Below are positions 6,921-21,586 of a DNA stretch of 33,089 bases, piece by piece (the first letter of the stretch is position 1; the number at the start of each line of letters is the position of its first letter). The position numbers were made by a program, and so were the translations under genes. This stretch comes from an uncultured Bacillus sp. (GTDB lineage: Bacteria; Bacillota; Bacilli; Bacillales; DSM-1321). A model generated the notes under the pieces. It made no database searches, had not been told where the DNA came from, and saw only the letters and a list, made by a program, of their open reading frames with translations. The stretch lies in NCBI GenBank assembly GCA_934215995.1, contig CAKQBC010000003.1, forward strand, positions 1 to 33,089. The letters run 5' to 3'.

Positions 6921-7550
6921 ATGGCAAAAGTATATGTGTTCGACCACCCGTTAATTCAGCATAAATTAACGTACATCCGTGAAAAATCCACAGGGACAAA
7001 AGAGTTCAGAGAATTGGTGGACGAAGTGGCAACGCTTATGGCCTTCGAAATCACTCGTGATATGCCTTTAGAAGAGATTGAGATTGAAACACCTGTAGAA
7101 AAAGCAACATCAAAAGTATTATCAGGCAAAAAACTCGGTATCGTGCCGATCCTGCGTGCAGGAATCGGAATGGTGGATGGCATCCTGAAATTGATCCCAG
7201 CCGCTAAAGTAGGACATATCGGATTGTATAGGGATCCGAAAACATTGATGCCGGTTGAGTATTATGTGAAGCTTCCAAGCGATGTCGAAGAAAGGGACTT
7301 CATCGTAGTCGATCCTATGCTGGCGACAGGAGGATCAGCCATCGAGGCAATCCACTCCTTGAAAAAACGAGGCGGCAAAAACATTAAATTCATGTGCTTG
7401 ATTGCGGCTCCGGAAGGCGTAGATGCACTGAAAAAAGCACATCCGGATGTGGATATCTACATCGCTGCACTGGATGAAAAATTGAACGAAAAAGGATATA
7501 TTGTCCCTGGATTGGGAGATGCAGGAGACCGATTGTTCGGAACGAAATAA
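6921..7550 (+). CDS. upp: Uracil phosphoribosyltransferase
   Basis: The enzyme salvages uracil with PRPP to give UMP. The 209-residue length is typical. The PRPP-binding motif [10 protein letters not shown] begins at Asp131, and the C-terminal uracil-binding stretch [16 protein letters not shown] is complete. ATG at 6921 follows AAAAGGAGTG. It has its own promoter candidate and is probably cotranscribed with mnaA, which starts 30 nt downstream with no terminator between. The assignment is secure. Confidence 0.97.
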   Translation: MAKVYVFDHPLIQHKLTYIREKSTGTKEFRELVDEVATLMAFEITRDMPLEEIEIETPVEKATSKVLSGKKLGIVPILRAGIGMVDGILKLIPAAKVGHIGLYRDPKTLMPVEYYVKLPSDVEERDFIVVDPMLATGGSAIEAIHSLKKRGGKNIKFMCLIAAPEGVDALKKAHPDVDIYIAALDEKLNEKGYIVPGLGDAGDRLFGTK

Positions 7551-7580
7551 TCCAGCCCGGAAAGAGTAGGAGATGATATT

Positions 7581-8735
7581 GTGGCTAAACGGATTAAAGT
7601 TATGACTATATTCGGTACAAGGCCGGAAGCAATCAAAATGGCTCCATTGGTACTGGAGCTTGAAAAGCAGTCGGAGCATTTTGAATCAATCGTGACTGTG
7701 ACAGCACAGCACAGACAGATGCTCGATCAAGTGCTTGAGATTTTTTCAATCAAGCCAGACCACGACCTGAACATCATGAAAGACCGCCAGACACTTGTTG
7801 ATGTTACAACAAGGGGCCTGGAGGGACTGGACAAGGTTATGAAAGAAGTCCAGCCTGACATTGTTCTTGTTCACGGTGACACAACCACAACCTTCATTGC
7901 AGGGCTTGCGGCTTTCTATAATAAGATTGTGGTAGGGCATGTCGAAGCCGGCTTGCGTACATGGACTAAATATTCACCATATCCGGAGGAAATGAACAGG
8001 CAGCTGACAGGTGTAATGGCAGATCTGCACTTTGCGCCGACGCCGAAATCAGCTCAGAACCTGTTGAATGAAAACAAACCGGAAGATGCGATTTTCATTA
8101 CGGGCAACACGGCAATTGATGCTCTGACAACGACGGTGAAGGATGAATACAGCCACCCTGTCCTTGACAAGCTGGGAGACGACCGCCTGATTCTGTTGAC
8201 TGCGCATCGACGCGAAAACCTCGGTGAACCGATGAGGAACATGTTCAAAGCGGTTAAGCGCATTGTTGAAGAGCATGATGATGTGCAGGTTATTTATCCG
8301 GTGCACCTGAATCCAGTTGTACGTGAAATCGCGGATGAAATTCTCGGGAACGATCCTAGAATCCAGCTGATCGAGCCTTTAGATGTATATGACTTCCATA
8401 ACTTTGCTTCCCGCGCCCATCTGATTCTTACAGATTCAGGCGGCGTTCAGGAAGAGGCTCCTTCACTTGGCGTACCGGTCCTTGTTCTTCGCGATACGAC
8501 TGAGCGTCCGGAAGGAATAGAAGCGGGCACTCTGAAACTGGCCGGAACAGAAGAAGAAACTATTTATGGACTGGCGAAAGAACTGCTTACAGACCAGGAA
8601 GCGTACGAGAAGATGGCTAAAGCGGCAAACCCTTACGGAGACGGACAAGCTTCTAAACGCATTGCAGATGCAATCCGTTATTACTTCAAAGAAACAGCGG
8701 AAGCACCGGCTCCATATAATCCATTGGATAAGTAA
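7581..8735 (+). CDS. mnaA: UDP-N-acetylglucosamine 2-epimerase (non-hydrolysing)
   Basis: The enzyme interconverts UDP-GlcNAc and UDP-ManNAc. UDP-ManNAc is the donor for the linkage unit of wall teichoic acid and for some surface polysaccharides. The 384-residue protein has the family motifs in order: GTRPEAIKMAPL (about 11-22), HVEAGLRTW (about 120-128), PEEMNRQL, HRRENLGEP, and TDSGGVQEEAPSLGVPVLVL followed by RDTTERPEG. The GTG start at 7581 follows TAGGAG with an 8-nt spacer. The upp-mnaA-atp order is seen in several Bacillus genomes. A terminator follows directly. The product is also called WecB in some annotations. Confidence 0.95.
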   Translation: MAKRIKVMTIFGTRPEAIKMAPLVLELEKQSEHFESIVTVTAQHRQMLDQVLEIFSIKPDHDLNIMKDRQTLVDVTTRGLEGLDKVMKEVQPDIVLVHGDTTTTFIAGLAAFYNKIVVGHVEAGLRTWTKYSPYPEEMNRQLTGVMADLHFAPTPKSAQNLLNENKPEDAIFITGNTAIDALTTTVKDEYSHPVLDKLGDDRLILLTAHRRENLGEPMRNMFKAVKRIVEEHDDVQVIYPVHLNPVVREIADEILGNDPRIQLIEPLDVYDFHNFASRAHLILTDSGGVQEEAPSLGVPVLVLRDTTERPEGIEAGTLKLAGTEEETIYGLAKELLTDQEAYEKMAKAANPYGDGQASKRIADAIRYYFKETAEAPAPYNPLDK

Positions 8736-8757
8736 GTTCCGGAAACTTACTATATAG

Positions 8758-8788
8758 AACACACCCTGACTTTAGGGTGTGTTTTTTT
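8758..8788 (+). terminator. Intrinsic terminator after mnaA
   Basis: AACACACCCT (8758-8767) pairs with AGGGTGTGTT (8774-8783) around GACTTT, followed by a T-run. A second hairpin, AGTAAGTT/AACTTACT (8731-8751, loop CCGGA), overlaps the mnaA stop codon just upstream. Confidence 0.93.
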
Positions 8789-8872
8789 GTGTGTTTTTTT
8801 GTTCCCTTAATAAAAAAAGTGTGAATATCATCCGCAATAAAAATAACAATATAAGCATAGGAGGTTACTTCA

Positions 8873-11095
8873 TTGGCCAAATATCTTATATGCATTTGTA
8901 TGGCGGCGGTTTGCCTGGCTGCAGGACAGCCTGTTGTGCCGGCTGCATTCCAGGCTCCAGAAGTGCCGCCCGGATATTATGAGGAGGAAATTGTATCGAT
9001 TGTATTGACGAAGGAACGGTTTGATGAGAAACAATGGGAAATCTGGCGCCGAATGCACCCGGAGTTATCGTTCAGGAAACGGTATCGGCATGCCTTCCAT
9101 GGATTTTCGGTTAAGGGGAAGAGAAGCAGCATACAGAAGCTTAAGTCTTCAATAGAACAAGAAGGAGTGTTCGAAGCCCATACATACAAGGCAACCATAT
9201 CGAAAAGTGTTCCATTTATCGGAGGTTCCGAGATTCGCGGGATATTCGATGAAAATGATGAAAGGCTTACAGGCAAAGGCATAAAAGTAGGGATTATTGA
9301 TACAGGCATCGATTATACACATCCGGATTTGAGGGATTCCTACAAAGGCGGGAGAGATCTCGTTGATGGAGACGCAGACCCGATGGAAACGAAGGGCCCG
9401 GACTTGCTGAAAACCTTGCACGGAACCCACGTTGCAGGAATCATAGGGGCAAACGGAAAGCTGAAGGGCATGGCTCCGGAAGCCGAACTGTATGCATACA
9501 GGGCGCTTGGGCCAGGCGGTGCCGGAACGACAGAAAGTGTGATTGCAGCTATTGAAGCGGCGATTGAAGACAAGGTGGATGTCCTGAATCTGTCGCTCGG
9601 CAACGAAATCAACGGGCCTGACCTGCCGATTACGATTGCATTGAATAAGGCTGTCCAAAAAGGGATTACGGCCGTTGTCTCAAATGGCAACTCCGGGCCG
9701 GAGCCTTGGACTGTCGGGTCTCCCGGCACATCTACCGAAGCTATCTCAGTCGGAGCTTCTTCTCCTCCGCTGAAAGTGCCCTTTATACAGGCAGGATTAG
9801 GAAGTGCAAGTTTGCAGGCGGAACTGCAGCCAGTGCAGGGCGCCGCCCCATGGGCCTTTCATTCAACTGAACTGCTGATGGACGGCGGGAAAGGAAGGGC
9901 AGATGACGTTGCGGGCGGAAAGGGCCGGATCCTGCTGATCCGCAGAGGAGGCTCGACTCTTGAAGCAAAAATCAAAAACGCCCAAAAAGCAGGAGCAAAA
10001 GGTGTGATCTTCTATAATAATTCATCACTGCCATTTGTAGCCGGCATTGAAAAGGAAGTTAGCCTGCCGGTTGCGTTCATCACGAAAGAAAAGGGAGCGC
10101 GCTTGAAGAGAATGCTGGACACGGAAAAAGACCTGCCGATTAAAAGCTCATTCCGTATGAGGGAGGATGTTCTTGCTAATTTCAGCTCAAGGGGCCCTGT
10201 CACGGTCAACTGGGAGATCAAGCCCGATGTTGTCGCCCCTGGAATGGCGATAAAAAGTACGGTTCCGAGCGGATACTTGACCCTTCAAGGGACGAGCATG
10301 GCAGCTCCGCATGTTGCCGGTGCGGCTGCACTGTTGAAGCAGGCCCACCCCGATTGGTCCCCTTCAAAGATCAAGTCGGCGCTCATGACGACAGCTAAGG
10401 TTCTCGAAGATGGCGGCAAGGACTATATGGTTTTTGAGCAGGGTGCGGGGCGAATCAGGATTGCAGACGCGGTGAAGGCGGATACGTTTTTATATCCGAG
10501 TTCCTTGACTTTCGGGATGTACAGGCCAGTTAATGGCGATGAAAAGCACCAAAAGGAACTGCTCATTGAAAACGGTAGCCAGGTGACGAAGCACTATTCA
10601 TTCAGTGTGCCTAAGGATGAGAAAGGCCTGACATGGGATATTCCAGCCAGTTTTTCATTAGGCCCGAAAGAAAAGAAGAAGGTTTCAATAAGCCTTTCGA
10701 TTGATGCCGGAAAAGTGGAAGAAGGAATATATGAAGGAAATGTTTTGATTTCCGAGGGGACGAAGCAATTTCACATTCCCTACTTATATATAAGTAACGA
10801 ACCGGATTACCCCGGTGTAATGGGATTTGAGTTCCTTGATGGGGACGGAGAGGGCCTGTATAAGTATGAAATGTATCTGCCTTCTGGGGGCGACGAACTC
10901 TTAATCGCTCTATATGAAATGGATACATTCCGTTATGCCGGCTGTATTGAGTATGCCGCTCCTGCACCAAGCGGATTTGTCCGGAAAGAAATCCCGAAAG
11001 AGAAGCTGCCGTTGTCGGGAGACTTCCATGCAGTTGTTTTTCTGAAAAAAGGGGGAAGGCAGCAAACCTTTCATACAACGATTAACATTCAATGA
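8873..11095 (+). CDS. Secreted subtilisin-like serine protease, Vpr-like (S8 with inserted PA domain)
   Basis: This is a predicted extracellular endoprotease of 740 residues. It reads as a signal peptide (about 1-25: MAKYLICICMAAVCLAAG), an inhibitor-I9-like propeptide (about 38-110), and a subtilase core with catalytic Asp143 (GIIDTGIDYTHP), His183 (HGTHVAG) and Ser475 (GTSMAAPHVAG). Asn273 in SNGNSGP serves as oxyanion residue. A protease-associated domain (about 300-425) sits between the Asn and Ser blocks, as in Vpr. A C-terminal beta-rich region follows the protease domain. The TTG start at 8873 follows ATAGGAGG with an 8-nt spacer. All catalytic residues are present, so it should be active. 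It lies between the mnaA terminator and the atp promoter region and is probably a single-gene unit; its substrates are unknown. Confidence 0.92.
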   Translation: MAKYLICICMAAVCLAAGQPVVPAAFQAPEVPPGYYEEEIVSIVLTKERFDEKQWEIWRRMHPELSFRKRYRHAFHGFSVKGKRSSIQKLKSSIEQEGVFEAHTYKATISKSVPFIGGSEIRGIFDENDERLTGKGIKVGIIDTGIDYTHPDLRDSYKGGRDLVDGDADPMETKGPDLLKTLHGTHVAGIIGANGKLKGMAPEAELYAYRALGPGGAGTTESVIAAIEAAIEDKVDVLNLSLGNEINGPDLPITIALNKAVQKGITAVVSNGNSGPEPWTVGSPGTSTEAISVGASSPPLKVPFIQAGLGSASLQAELQPVQGAAPWAFHSTELLMDGGKGRADDVAGGKGRILLIRRGGSTLEAKIKNAQKAGAKGVIFYNNSSLPFVAGIEKEVSLPVAFITKEKGARLKRMLDTEKDLPIKSSFRMREDVLANFSSRGPVTVNWEIKPDVVAPGMAIKSTVPSGYLTLQGTSMAAPHVAGAAALLKQAHPDWSPSKIKSALMTTAKVLEDGGKDYMVFEQGAGRIRIADAVKADTFLYPSSLTFGMYRPVNGDEKHQKELLIENGSQVTKHYSFSVPKDEKGLTWDIPASFSLGPKEKKKVSISLSIDAGKVEEGIYEGNVLISEGTKQFHIPYLYISNEPDYPGVMGFEFLDGDGEGLYKYEMYLPSGGDELLIALYEMDTFRYAGCIEYAAPAPSGFVRKEIPKEKLPLSGDFHAVVFLKKGGRQQTFHTTINIQ

Positions 11096-11193
11096 TATCC
11101 ATACACGCCAACTGGATACAAGACCCATTTTTTCTAAAAATGTGAACATATAGTTAAATTTGGCGTCCAGTCTACATTTCCACAGCGCTCTAA

Positions 11194-11222
11194 TTGACAA
11201 CACCAACCGCCTATTGTATTAT
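11194..11222 (+). promoter_or_regulatory. Sigma-A promoter for the atp operon (P1)
   Basis: TTGACA at 11194-11199 is a perfect -35. TATTAT at 11217-11222 lies exactly 17 nt downstream. It is the best promoter match in the window. Confidence 0.75.
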
Positions 11223-11420
11223 AACTTAGGATATTGAATAAAAGGGTTTTCATATTTTTGGAAAATTTAAGGTTTTAAAGCCTTTCTATTTTTCTTGGCG
11301 AAAATACCTTTTTAATTGCACAAAAAATTATACCCAAATGGTGAAATTGCCAAACCGGCAGCTTGGAATTTTGTTTTTGTAATCAATATAATTCAGAAAA
11401 TAAAATTTATTAGCGGATTT

Positions 11421-11451
11421 TTGGGCAGTGCGAGGAAAATTACCTTATAAT
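11421..11451 (+). promoter_or_regulatory. Possible second atp promoter (P2)
   Basis: TATAAT at 11446-11451 is a perfect -10, but the -35 is poor (TTGGGC at 11421-11426, 19-nt spacer). It would give a leader of only about 25 nt before atpI. Confidence 0.4.
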
Positions 11452-11480
11452 GCAATAAAAACCAGGGAGAATAGGAATAT

Positions 11481-11867
11481 ATGCTAGAACTGGACTGCAT
11501 GTTGAAAAGGCAGCTGAGGTACATAATATATATATTGGCGATCCTGGTTCTCGGTTGGGGCTTTACGGATTATCAGGCCATTTTTGCGGGGCTGATAGTA
11601 GGTACGGCCTTTAGTATGTTCAATATATGGCTTCTTGCCAGAAAATCGGGGCAGGTTGGCGAAGCGGCGGCTAGCGGCCGTTCAGTCCGTTCGTTGGGGA
11701 GCGCTTCAAGGTTTGCGACGGCGATCCTTGCCGCGATGATTGCCATGAAATACCCCGAACATGTTAATATCTACAGTACAGTAGCGGGATTAATGACAGC
11801 CTATGTTGTCATGATTATAGATTTTTATATCCATAAATCATATGTCAGTAACGAGGAAGAGAGGTGA
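11481..11867 (+). CDS. atpI: ATP synthase protein I
   Basis: This small membrane protein helps assemble the c-ring of F1Fo ATP synthase and is not part of the final enzyme. The 128 residues form about four hydrophobic helices (roughly 11-28, 30-52, 74-88 and 98-118) with a basic N-terminus (KRQLRY) and a charged C-terminus. ATG at 11481 follows AGGGAGAATAGGA; the in-frame ATG at 11499 is an alternative. It is the first gene of the atp operon. Sequence conservation in this family is low, so the call rests largely on position and topology. Confidence 0.9.
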   Translation: MLELDCMLKRQLRYIIYILAILVLGWGFTDYQAIFAGLIVGTAFSMFNIWLLARKSGQVGEAAASGRSVRSLGSASRFATAILAAMIAMKYPEHVNIYSTVAGLMTAYVVMIIDFYIHKSYVSNEEER

Positions 11868-12590
<723 letters not shown>

Positions 12591-12628
12591 TATAAATATG
12601 TTGGACAAAGACAAAGACTATTAAATAA

Positions 12629-12865
<237 letters not shown>

Positions 12866-12885
12866 TATTTAAAGAAGGGTTATTC

Positions 12886-12927
12886 ATGGCGAAGATCACT
12901 ACCAGAGACCTTCGCCATTCCTTTTAG
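12886..12927 (+). other. Hairpin in the atpE-atpF spacer overlapping a 13-codon frame
   Basis: ATGGCGAAG (12886-12894) pairs perfectly with CTTCGCCAT (12910-12918). A short T-rich stretch (CCTTTTAG) follows, so partial termination or a 3' stability function for atpE mRNA is possible. The same DNA holds a 13-residue frame (MAKITTRDLRHSF, 12886-12927) with AGAAGGG 6-7 nt before its ATG. If translated, ribosomes would unfold the stem. Whether the peptide is made is unknown. Confidence 0.6.
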
Positions 12928-12989
12928 ATAGGGCCACCCGCGCACATCTGTGTATTTTTAAAGACGATTAAAAGTGATTACTTTTTGAT

Positions 12990-15631
<2,642 letters not shown>

Positions 15632-15660
15632 TGTTTCCGACTAAATGAAAAGGGTGGTGA

Positions 15661-18441
<2,781 letters not shown>

Positions 18442-18443
18442 TG

Positions 18444-18473
18444 AAACCGCCCGATATGCCGGGCGGTTTTTTT
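18444..18473 (+). terminator. Intrinsic terminator of the atp operon
   Basis: CCGCCCG (18447-18453) pairs with CGGGCGG (18460-18466), with flanking A/T pairs extending the stem. The loop is ATATGC and a run of seven T follows. It starts two bases after the atpC stop codon. Confidence 0.95.
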
Positions 18474-18516
18474 CTATAGATTTTTAAGTATGGGCAAACT
18501 GTACGGATTAGTGTGT

Positions 18517-18522
18517 TATAAT
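18517..18522 (+). promoter_or_regulatory. Extended -10 promoter candidate upstream of nuoA (P1)
   Basis: TGTTATAAT (TG at 18514-18515, TATAAT at 18517-18522) is a perfect extended -10 with no good -35 at normal spacing. Downstream, GGTG (18609-18612) can pair with CACC (18622-18625) ahead of ATTTTTT. That weak hairpin could attenuate transcripts from here. Confidence 0.4.
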
Positions 18523-18617
18523 TATCCAAAAGTATCCAGCTGAGAAATGACAAACGGGGTACAGATGGCGATCGAATAGAATTCCTCCTCTCTTCCCGGA
18601 GAAAAACGGGTGGCTTA

Positions 18618-18646
18618 TCGACACCATTTTTTAACAATGTTATAAT
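18618..18646 (+). promoter_or_regulatory. Sigma-A promoter for the nuo operon (P2)
   Basis: TCGACA (18618-18623, one mismatch to TTGACA) and TATAAT (18641-18646) are separated by 17 nt. The -10 is extended by TG at 18638-18639. It gives a leader of about 90 nt to nuoA. The rest of the 18474-18742 gap holds a CCCG/CGGG hairpin near 18596-18610 and no gene. Confidence 0.7.
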
Positions 18647-18742
18647 TTGTATGCGGTTACATTATAGGAAAAATAGGTGTTTGGGAGCTGGGGGCATAAG
18701 CCTGCGCTTCTTTAGCATATATATAAACAAAGGGGGAGGGGC

Positions 18743-19117
18743 ATGGATTTATTTAACCTGTACCAGAATAATTACCTGATTGTAACTGTCTTTCTGTGTC
18801 TTGGGATTATCTTGCCGATTGTAGCGCTCTTTTTGGGCAAGCTGTTGCGCCCATATAAGCCAAGTGAAGCAAAGTATACGACGTATGAAAGCGGAATCGA
18901 ACCCTTGCAGGATTCAAGGGTGCAATTCAATGTGCGCTATTATATGTTCGCTCTTCTGTTTGTCATCTTTGATGTGGAAACAGTCTTCCTGTATCCATGG
19001 GCAGTTGCATACAATAAATTAGGAATATTCGCATTAGTCGAGATGCTTATCTTCGTATTCATGCTTTTGATAGGCCTGATCTATGCTTGGAAAAAGAAGG
19101 TGTTGAAATGGACCTGA
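18743..19117 (+). CDS. nuoA: NADH-quinone oxidoreductase-like complex I subunit A
   Basis: This is a small membrane subunit of complex I at the junction with the peripheral arm. The 124 residues make three helices (about 10-32, 64-86 and 92-116), with the conserved loop [20 protein letters not shown] (about 48-67) between helices 1 and 2 near the quinone site. ATG at 18743 follows AAGGGGGAGGGG. It is the first gene of an eleven-gene operon. Its end overlaps nuoB by 10 nt. Confidence 0.96.
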   Translation: MDLFNLYQNNYLIVTVFLCLGIILPIVALFLGKLLRPYKPSEAKYTTYESGIEPLQDSRVQFNVRYYMFALLFVIFDVETVFLYPWAVAYNKLGIFALVEMLIFVFMLLIGLIYAWKKKVLKWT

Positions 19118-19620
19118 GGCTGGACGGAATTTCAGAACAGGAAATGGCAGAATTAAGGCAAAATATTTTTCTGGCGACGCTGGAGCAAGTGAAAGGCTGG
19201 GCAAGAAGCAATTCGCTCTGGCCGATGACATTTGGTCTTGCTTGTTGTGCAATCGAAATGATGGGTGTCGGTTCCTCCCATTATGACCTGGATCGGTACG
19301 GTTCATTTTTCCGTACATCGCCAAGGCAATCCGACGTGATGATTGTTTCGGGAACCGTTACGAAAAAAATGGCTCCTATTATCAGACGTCTATACGATCA
19401 GATGCCTGAGCCGAAATGGGTAATCGCGATGGGTTCCTGTGCAACGGCAGGCGGTCCATACGTAAAGTCATACAGTGTAGTCAAGGGAGTCGACCAGATT
19501 GTACCCGTTGATGTCTATATACCTGGATGTCCCCCAAATCCAGCAGCATTGATGTATGGAATCAATAAACTGAAGGAAAAAATTCGCTACGAAGCAAAAA
19601 CCGGGAAGAAGGTGATGTAG
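19108..19620 (+). CDS. nuoB: Complex I subunit B (N2 iron-sulfur cluster)
   Basis: This subunit carries cluster N2, which reduces quinone. It is 170 residues from the ATG at 19108; an upstream TTG at 19087 is in frame but lacks a ribosome binding site, while AGAAGGTG precedes 19108. The cluster ligands are all present: Cys46-Cys47 ([10 protein letters not shown]), Cys111 ([10 protein letters not shown]) and Cys141 (PGCPPNP). The start overlaps the nuoA stop, so translation is probably coupled. Confidence 0.96.
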   Translation: MDLRLDGISEQEMAELRQNIFLATLEQVKGWARSNSLWPMTFGLACCAIEMMGVGSSHYDLDRYGSFFRTSPRQSDVMIVSGTVTKKMAPIIRRLYDQMPEPKWVIAMGSCATAGGPYVKSYSVVKGVDQIVPVDVYIPGCPPNPAALMYGINKLKEKIRYEAKTGKKVM

Positions 19621-19621
19621 A

Positions 19622-20482
19622 GTGAGCGAAAAAGAAAAGGAACAGCAGACTGGAAAGACGGCAGACGCAAAAGCAAAGGCAGCAGCGGCGGCTAAGGCAA
19701 AAGCGGCAGCACTCGCCAAGCAGGAGGCAAAAGCAGAAGGAGCCGCAGAGACAGGAGCAGCAGATGAAAAATCCAAAGCAGCAGCAGCGGCGAAGGCAAA
19801 AGCGGCGGCAGCACTCGCCAAGCAGGAGGCAAAAGCAGAAGGAACCGCAGAGACAGGAGCAGCGGATGAGAAATCTAAAGCGATAGCGGCAGCGAAAGCG
19901 AAGGCAGCAGCAGCGGCAAAGGCAAAAGCGGCGGCAGCAGCAAAGGCAAAAGGGGTTGCTGAACCGGAGACAGATACAGCTCCAGAAGAAAGCAAGCCTC
20001 CCTCAGCAAATCAACCATTACTGGATCGATATGTGAAATTGATCGAAATACACCTCGGCAGCGGCGCTTTGGAAGAATCCTATATTAATAGTATGTCCAA
20101 GGACGCACCCACCCTAGTCATTAAACCGGACTATTACTTCAAAGTGGCTGAATTATTCAAGCACCATGAACAACTCCAATTTGAGTATGTCTCTGAACTT
20201 CACGGCACAGATTACGTAACGCACATGGAAGTCTATGTGTATTTATATTCATATGCCCATAAACAGCCTGCCGTCCTGAAAGTGAAGCTTGATAGGGAAA
20301 ACCCTGTCATCCCGTCTCTCGTGCCTTTATGGGAAGGGGCTAATTGGCCTGAATGCGAGGCATATGACCTGCTTGGTATCATATTCGATAATCATCCGGA
20401 ACTGAAAAGAATCCTGCTGGGGGAGGAGTGGATCGGCCATCCTCTCAGAAAAGATTACGAGCCGCACGATGTGGAGGTATAG
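19622..20482 (+). CDS. nuoC: Complex I subunit C with Lys/Ala-rich repeat extension
   Basis: This 30-kDa-type peripheral subunit contacts NuoD and NuoB. Residues about 131-286 are the conserved NuoC domain, ending with NWPECEAYDLLGIIFDNHPE and then ILLGEEWIGHPLRKDY. Residues 1-130 are a low-complexity extension of Ala, Lys, Glu and little else. It contains two near-identical units (19-51 and 52-85) plus a partial third (86-110), and should form highly charged helix or disorder. Charged N-terminal extensions on NuoC occur in other Bacillus (known); the tandem repetition here is unusual. The GTG start at 19622 lies one base after the nuoB stop, with AAGAAGGTGATG upstream. No frameshift is apparent. 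Confidence 0.92.
   Translation: MSEKEKEQQTGKTADAKAKAAAAAKAKAAALAKQEAKAEGAAETGAADEKSKAAAAAKAKAAAALAKQEAKAEGTAETGAADEKSKAIAAAKAKAAAAAKAKAAAAAKAKGVAEPETDTAPEESKPPSANQPLLDRYVKLIEIHLGSGALEESYINSMSKDAPTLVIKPDYYFKVAELFKHHEQLQFEYVSELHGTDYVTHMEVYVYLYSYAHKQPAVLKVKLDRENPVIPSLVPLWEGANWPECEAYDLLGIIFDNHPELKRILLGEEWIGHPLRKDYEPHDVEV
19676..19951 (+). repeat. In-frame tandem repeat in nuoC
   Basis: Unit 1 (19676-19774, 33 codons) and unit 2 (19775-19876, 34 codons) share the core ALAKQEAKAEG-A/T-AETGAADEKS, with few differences at DNA level. A partial unit 3 (19877-19951) consists of KAKAAAAA-type heptads. The DNA is dominated by GCA/GCG/AAA/AAG codons, so replication slippage and length variation between strains are likely. 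No stop or frameshift interrupts it. Confidence 0.9.
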
Positions 20483-20485
20483 ACA

Positions 20486-21586
20486 ATGATACGAACAGAA
20501 GAAATGCTCTTAAATGTCGGTCCCCAGCATCCAAGTACGCATGGCGTTTTCCGTTTGGTAGTCAAGATAGACGGAGAAATCATCACTGAAGCGACCCCGG
20601 TTATCGGCTATTTGCACAGGGGTACCGAAAAGCTGGCAGAAAACCTGCAATATACACAAATTATTCCATACACAGACCGATTGGATTACCTGGCGGGCAT
20701 GACGAACAATTATGTTCTCTGCCATGCCGTTGAAACTATGATGGGCCTCGAAGTGCCGGAGCGTGCCGAGTATTTGCGGATTCTGGCGATGGAGCTGGGA
20801 AGGGTGGCAAGCCATCTTGTCTGGTGGGGGACATACTTGCTCGATATAGGTTCAATCAGCCCGTTTCTCTATGCATTCAGGGAGCGTGAAATGATTCTGA
20901 ACATGCTGAACGAACTATCGGGAGCACGTCTGACCTTCAACTATATGCGTGTCGGGGGTGTGAAATGGGACGCGCCGGATGGCTGGATCGAAAAAGTCAG
21001 GGATTTTGTCCCTTACATGCGTGAACAGCTTAAGGGATACCATGACCTTGTGACAGGGAACGAAATCTTCATGAACAGGATCAAGGGAGTCGGAACTTAT
21101 ACGAAGGAAGATGCACTTGCCTATTCATTGAGCGGCGCCAATTTAAGGAGCACCGGCGTGAAATGGGATCTGCGTAAGGATGAACCCTACAGCATTTATG
21201 ACCGGTTTGACTTTGATGTTCCCGTAAGGACGGAAGGGGATGCTTGGGCACGCTATCATTGCCGTCTGGAGGAAATCGAAGAATCCTTGAAAATCATTGA
21301 GCAGGCTGTTGAGCAATTTCCAGGTGAAGGTGCTATTCTTGGAAAGGTACCGAAGGTCATTAAAGTGCCGGCAGGAGAAGCGTTTGTGCGCATAGAAGCG
21401 CCGCGCGGCGAAATCGGCTGTTACATATCCAGTGATGGAAAACGGGAACCTTATCGATTGAAGTTCCGCCGTCCTTCTTTCTATAATCTGCAAATACTAC
21501 CGAAGCTTCTGAAGGGGGAAAATATAGCGAATCTCATAGCCATTTTGGGCGCGATCGATATTGTGCTGGGGGAGGTTGACGGCTAA
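20486..21586 (+). CDS. nuoD: Complex I subunit D (49-kDa type)
   Basis: This peripheral subunit forms most of the quinone pocket with NuoB and is evolutionarily related to the large subunit of NiFe hydrogenases. It is 366 residues, the short form of the family. It opens LLNVGPQHPSTHGVFRL with His15 and His19 at the pocket, then IGYLHRGTEKLAE and DRLDYLAGMTNNY, and ends GAIDIVLGEVDG, the usual C-terminus. The hydrogenase NiFe cysteines are absent, as expected. ATG at 20486 follows GGAGGTATAGACA, and the nuoC stop is 3 nt upstream. Confidence 0.97.
   Translation: MIRTEEMLLNVGPQHPSTHGVFRLVVKIDGEIITEATPVIGYLHRGTEKLAENLQYTQIIPYTDRLDYLAGMTNNYVLCHAVETMMGLEVPERAEYLRILAMELGRVASHLVWWGTYLLDIGSISPFLYAFREREMILNMLNELSGARLTFNYMRVGGVKWDAPDGWIEKVRDFVPYMREQLKGYHDLVTGNEIFMNRIKGVGTYTKEDALAYSLSGANLRSTGVKWDLRKDEPYSIYDRFDFDVPVRTEGDAWARYHCRLEEIEESLKIIEQAVEQFPGEGAILGKVPKVIKVPAGEAFVRIEAPRGEIGCYISSDGKREPYRLKFRRPSFYNLQILPKLLKGENIANLIAILGAIDIVLGEVDG

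Larger units (their letters stand above)
11096..11480 (+). other. AT-rich 385-nt spacer and atp operon leader
   Basis: No gene is visible. TATCCA (11096-11101) pairs with TGGATA (11113-11118), but the nearest T-run is 11 nt further on, so termination of the protease gene here is uncertain. The region holds the two promoter candidates listed separately. Between them are two small hairpins: AAGG/CCTT around 11269-11284, and TGCC/GGCA at 11348-11360. If the upstream promoter is used, the atp transcript carries a leader of about 250 nt. Confidence 0.6.

Noticed and set aside
8822..8853. Sporulation (sigma-G-like) promoter before the protease gene
   Set aside because: TGAATA at 8822-8827 is present, but the best -10 at the required spacing matches only about half of CATAMTA.
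19468..19995. Ala/Phe-rich minus-strand frame of 175 codons
   Set aside because: It is the complement of the Lys/Ala repeat of nuoC. The low-complexity DNA simply lacks stops on the other strand.
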